A DNA stretch of 64,000 nucleotides from Begonia masoniana. Taxonomy: Eukaryota; Streptophyta; Magnoliopsida; Cucurbitales; Begoniaceae. The notes beneath the pieces are model-generated. The model was not told the DNA's origin. It ran no database searches and worked only from the letters and a program-made list of their open reading frames with translations. Every line of letters starts with the position of its first letter. Within the stretch, counting starts at the first letter, position 1. The stretch is taken from positions 32,769,737-32,833,736 of the forward strand of contig CM039516.1 of assembly GCA_022432975.1 (NCBI GenBank). The letters are read 5' to 3'. A program made the position numbers and the translations under genes. Shown here in pieces: positions 60,115-64,000 of this stretch.

Positions 60115-60834
60115 GTAAGTGTGTGCTAGGTTTCCCGCACTTAAGGCCCTACATTGTATCGACGCTAGGATATTTGAGTTTGATGATGCTTAATGGATTG
60201 TGGGGTTTTGATGAGTCGGGTAGCCTAGGATGTTAGCGATTAGTTGTGTGTTTGTGTTTGCTTACGAGCTATGTACTTTATGGAATTGTTATGAATTGTC
60301 ATTGATGATTGTTGATTGTCGTATGTGTATTTTTTCTCATGCATCATGTTTTCCTGAAAATAGCATAACAAATGTTTTACACGCACGTTTTCATGTAAAG
60401 TGAAGTAAAAGGATGAAATGTATGTAATGTTCAAGCGTGGGTAGTGTATGAGTAAGGCACAGGGCATGTAAATGATCTCACAAGGCGAGTCATGTGTTCT
60501 CACAGGACAAGTTATGTGATCTCACGGAGCAAGTCATGTGTTCTCATAGGCCAAGTTATGTGATCTCACGGGCAAGTTATGTGATCTCACGGGGCAAGTT
60601 ATTTGTTCTCACGGGGCAAGTTATGTGAACTCACGGGGAAAGTTATGTGGTCTACGGGGTAGACGGGAAGATGCATGTGCCTACTCTTGCGTAAATCCCT
60701 CTTGTTCCCATGTTATGTAATGTTAAAGAAATGAAATGAACATGTTTTTACGAGATCATGCATTCATGTATATGTTTATGTATAGTGCACCCCTTACTAA
60801 GCATTAGGCTTATCGTTTAAATCGTATGATGTAG
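60115..60834 (+). other. Predicted leader intron in solo LTR H (720 nt)
   Basis: CAG/GTAAGT donor, CACTTAAGGCCCTACATTG after it, TGATGTAG/GTGACG acceptor. Confidence 0.5.
60470..60665. repeat. 22-bp minisatellite in the H leader intron
   Basis: About eight copies of ATGTGATCTCACGGGGCAAG followed by TT, with small variations. This is the intron variable slot. Confidence 0.9.
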
Positions 60835-61289
60835 GTGACGAAGTTGAAGGTGAGGAACCTCCTCCTGATGTCAACGTATAAGGCAGTCGACAGACAGTGC
60901 TCGTGGCGGGCGTGGGTGGTGCTGGTACTGCTTATTTTGACCCGTGGGTGTGCTCCGAGCGTTTTGGGTGAATAATGTAAAGGTACTAGAGATACATGTA
61001 TAGACTGTCTTTTTTTGGGATGATTAGTAACTAGCTCAGAGATATGGTCGTTTTGAATAAGTTTATGAATGGGTTTACCCTTAAGATGTTTTTATAAGTT
61101 TCCGCTACATATTTTTATGTTGGTGAAATGGATTAGGTATTGGGTCGGATTTGATGGTTTGAGTATGTAGAATTGTAAGTATATGTGTGGTAAATTAGGT
61201 GGACATGGAAGGGTGAATTTAGGATATGTTATGGTTGAAGTTTTGTAGGTGTAAAGTTGGAGAAATGGCAAAGGAAAGAAGAAAAAGGG

Positions 61290-62090
61290 GAGGAGGGGTG
61301 CAGCTGGCACACGCAAGGCGCGCAGCTGCCATACGCAAGGCGTGCGTGCGGGGCAAGCAAGGCGCACGGTGCACACGATGCCCTGCTCAGCCAACTGATC
61401 AGTGCCGCAGGGCCCGATCGATCGGTGAAGCTTTCATCCCCAGGCACTCGGCAGAGCGTGCGCCGATCGATCGGCCCTCAATGGCCGATCAATCAGCTAT
61501 GTTGCTGGTTTTGGGCATTCGACAGAATGTTAGCCGATCAATCGGTGCTTATTGGCTGATCAATCGGCCAAACATACGGAGGAAGTGGTCTGGCACCAGA
61601 GAGGGTTCCGATCGATCAGCTAAAGGGCCGATCGATCGGCTCCTGTGGGGCACCAGGGGCGCATGGCTCGTGCGGCAAGCGCGTTGTGGGTGCGCGGGGT
61701 GCATGCCAGGCGCACAGCGTACACAGTAGGCGCGCAGCACGGCGTGTTGTGAGCGGTGCACGTACCAGGCGTGCGGTAGGTGTGTGAGGCCCACAACGTA
61801 CGTGGTAGGCATGCGGCATGGCGCAGTGTGCGTGCTAGGCACGCTATGCGCGCGCAAGGCGCGTGGTATGCGCGCAGAGTAGCGTGGTATGTGTGGCACG
61901 GTGCACGTTGCATACGGTTCACGGGGTTGGCACCCAGTGGGCGTGCGGTGGACGCGCGTTGCGTGCGTGGTGCTTGTGCCACGGGCATACGGTGCGCGCG
62001 TGATGGGTGCACGATGCGTATGCGATGGGCACGTGGTGCGCGTGGGGTGCGCGAGGGGCGTGCGCGCCGAATGCTTGGGTGCGCCCCTTG
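61290..62090. repeat. GC-rich alternating purine-pyrimidine block in LTR H
   Basis: First come GCCGATCGATCGGC-type palindromes (61400-61640). From 61660 to 62090 there is degenerate repetition of GCGTGCGGTG, GGCGCGCAG and GTGGTGCGCGTG motifs. The block is full of CpG and TpG/CpA steps, in sharp contrast to the AT-rich surroundings. Long frames on both strands (Arg, Ala, His, Cys rich) are a by-product of this composition. Confidence 0.8.
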
Positions 62091-62331
62091 CCTATGTCCT
62101 TCATGTTTTGGGATCCCAAGTTTTAAGCGATGTTTCCCAACCCTAAACGAGTCATTTTACGTACGTTTTAAGTTAAGCTAAGAATGTCGATAGAAGATGA
62201 TTGATTTTCCAAGTCTATTATTTAAGGTGTTAAAGGAGAAAAATGAAAAATTTTATATCATTGAAAGATGGCTAAGTTAAGATTACGTCACGGAAAGTCC
62301 GTGGCGGCCCTACGGAATAGGGGTCGCTACA

Positions 62332-63003
62332 CAATTGTTGGGGTATCTCCACGCCAATGAAGGAGGAGAAAGGTTGCAATAAGGATAGCACTAATTTAAC
62401 TCTCACAAATCGGCACAAAAAGTCACTCAACACTGTCGTATATGACTCACCGAAATGGAAAAATGGAAGGATTGAAATGCTTCAAAGCAATCCACGATTT
62501 TTGACATTCAAAAGTTGCTGATACTTGCAACTAAGAGAGGGTTAAATGTCCCCCTTCAATTACATTTACGGTTTAGCTCATCTAGAAGGAGAAGAAGGCT
62601 CTAGAAGGGGGAGAGGTGCTTGGCCCTCATTGGCTGAGTACAAGGTGTACCTTACTCCTTCTCTCTCTCACGATCTCATGTGCCTTTCCCTCCCAATTTG
62701 TAGCTCAATCTCTCCAAAATGTCTTCAGCCATGCATGCCATGCAAACATAAAAATAAACTAAGGTTTTGATGAAAAATAAAGGAGTAGTTTTTCTGCTAC
62801 ATGAGTTGCTTCAAGGAAAATAAATTCCCTCTCCAAAATGGTGATGTCCGAGGGTAGCCTTCTTGCTTGTGAGGTTGCATGGCTCCTCCAAGCCTTGAGC
62901 CTCCTTGGTATTCAAGTCTTCGAAGAGGGAGTGCTTGGAATGGGCCTCCTCAAGGTGGTGGCCAATCGGGTGCTCCATGGCCTCTTTGGCTCCATGGGCT
63001 TGA
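62332..63003. repeat. Region R, part 3
   Basis: Continues from 59284 when LTR H is removed. ACTCACCGAAATGG near 62448 and the preceding TAACTCTCACAAATCGGCAC block match those near 44500-44550. No gene seen. Confidence 0.45.
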
Positions 63004-64000
63004 TGTAATACCCGGCTTTACGGGATATTAATATTATAATATATGTTGGCATATTTGTAAATATGTCAAATCAAGTCCGTTTTACAAAAAGAAAGCGTCA
63101 TTTCGATCCTAACGATAAATAGAAATTTTAAAGAATTTACGGGATTTTTCGGAGTAATAATGCTATGTTTCGAGAAATTACGTTTCTCGAAATATAAAAG
63201 ATGTTTTAGTAAAAATAGTAACTGAGGTCCGTTTTGCGAACGGACAGTTTTAATAGAACCCAAATAATAAGATGGATTTATTGGTGAAATATGGAGATTT
63301 GGAGAAACCGAATAGTTAGCCAATTAATGAAACGAAGGACGAAACAAATAGAAAATCAAAAGAAGGGCAAAACGATAATTTGCCAAATCAAATTCATAAA
63401 ATAACACAAACCACATTTCTTCCTCATTTCTTCCCTGCTGCGCGAGAAAACCAGAGAGCGAAGCTCTCTCTGCCAGGCGACGACGATTCAACATCCGACC
63501 TCCGATTCGCGCTCCGATCGTCTCGTTTTCTTCACGTTTTCTCCTCCAATCGATGCTCTAGGTATGAATCCATGATCTTAGAGCGTTAGTTTTCTGTTTT
63601 CACGCAGTTTAACGGATAGGGTTTACGATTAGGGTTTCGTCAAAAATGCGAATTAGGGTTCAAAATTGATAGGTTGTCATAGTTTATGGACGTATTGAAC
63701 GTAAGGGACGTTATCGGATGAATTTATACCGATTTGTGTGAAATGTTAAAATTGGAGAATTTAGGGATTTTTGGGAAAAACTCGTAATTGGGATTTGAGG
63801 TGCCGAGCACGTAGTTGCTCGAGGGAATAGCTCGATGAATTGGATTAGAGCTTTAGGAAATTCCTTAGTTAAGGATTTTGTTAGTTTAGTACATTAAATT
63901 GTTTTAAGCTCGTTTTAACGACAATTTGGTGAAACTGCTTAGGTGAACGACGCTCGTGGACGGAGCTTGAGCTGCAACGGACACGAGGTAAGTTCTCGTG
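63004..64000 (+). mobile_element. LTR K, J-family, 5' part (cut by window end)
   Basis: It starts TGTAATACCCGGCTTTACGG. It has both U3 modules seen in J (GTCCGTTTTACAAAAAGAAA near 63077 and GTCCGTTTTGCGAACGGACA near 63229) and reaches the leader donor GAGGTAAGTTCTCGTG at 63985, as in J. Left flank CTTGA. Whether it is a solo LTR or the 5' LTR of a full element on + cannot be seen. Confidence 0.85.

Larger units (their letters stand above)
59285..62331 (+). mobile_element. Solo LTR H, Ty3/gypsy (3047 bp)
   Basis: It starts TGTAATGGCCAG and ends GGGGTCGCTACA. There is no internal region. The flanks read CCCTT on the left and CAATT on the right, so the 5-bp duplication is decayed or the boundary is off by a few bases. 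Both flanks belong to region R. Leader: donor GT 60115, CATGCATCATG near 60339, acceptor block CCTTACTAAGCATTAGGCTT to 60834, TTTCCGCTACAT near 61098. It has both a 22-bp intron minisatellite and a very GC-rich 3' slot. Confidence 0.85.

Noticed and set aside
60470..60665. Regular 22-bp repeats resembling a CRISPR array
   Set aside because: No unique spacers between units, eukaryotic context, and a position inside an LTR. It is a minisatellite. The same applies to the arrays at 29345, 37490 and 47875.
61226..62181. Several overlapping frames of 65-170 codons on both strands, rich in Arg, Ala, His and Cys
   Set aside because: They arise from the GC-rich repeat block of LTR H, which has few stop codons by composition. 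No domain is recognisable.
59280..62336. Perfect target duplication for solo LTR H
   Set aside because: The flanks CCCTT and CAATT do not match. The element call rests on the LTR ends and on region R on both sides.

Overview
The window is plant nuclear DNA, most likely eudicot heterochromatin or pericentromeric DNA. No host gene could be recognised. Almost everything assignable is LTR retrotransposon of the Ty3/gypsy superfamily, chromovirus type and probably the Tekay/Del clade. The grounds are LTRs of 2.0-3.0 kb starting TGTAA and ending ACA, a primer binding site TGGTATCAGAGC (complement of plant initiator tRNA-Met), one gag-pol frame in the order gag, zinc knuckle, protease (D[TS]GATHSF), reverse transcriptase (F[IV]DD), RNase H, integrase, and a C-terminal chromodomain-like tail ending in ATWER. 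Two runs of exactly 100 N (10521-10620, 21682-21781) show that three contigs have been joined.

Contig 1 (1-10520): an LTR end, a probable copia LTR, solo LTR G (1375-3557, target duplication ACAAA), an unassigned stretch, then element A on + (5' LTR 4527-6600, gag-pol from 6763), broken inside integrase at about 10174. Contig 2 (10621-21681): an LTR tail, 1.3 kb unassigned, then element B on - (3' LTR 12290-14824, gag-pol 19289-14866, truncated 5' LTR 19450-21494). A and B share the same lesions in opposite orientation, so they are a recent inverted duplication or one locus assembled twice.

Contig 3 (21782-64000) is a nest. The 3' end of element C (LTR 22178-24453) is followed by element D on + (LTR 24582-26664, gag to 27908, protease to integrase 40556-43722). 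D is split by complete element E on - (27909-40550, duplication AGCCT), and E's 5' LTR is split by solo LTR F (35813-38665, duplication TGACG). D ends abruptly at an AT-rich region R made of at least three diverged 1.3-1.6 kb units (43723-45934, 57945-59284, 62332-63003). R received solo LTR I (45935-57939, duplication TAACA), which carries complete element J on - (46726-56563, duplication TAAAC), and separately solo LTR H (59285-62331). A J-family LTR (K) starts at 63004 and leaves the window.

All coding regions are broken by stops or frameshifts, although E and J have nearly identical LTR pairs. Most stops are C-to-T or G-to-A changes, as expected for methylated, silenced DNA.

The most unusual signal is in the LTRs. 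Every LTR family shares a leader with a strong splice donor (AGGTAAGT), a short GGCC..GGCC hairpin, a CATGCATCATG-like block, and a branch-point/acceptor block (CTTACTAAGCATTAG ... TGATGTAGGTGA) that predicts a 0.49-0.77 kb intron. Each family fills two fixed slots, one inside the intron and one near the LTR 3' end, with its own minisatellite or hairpin array.
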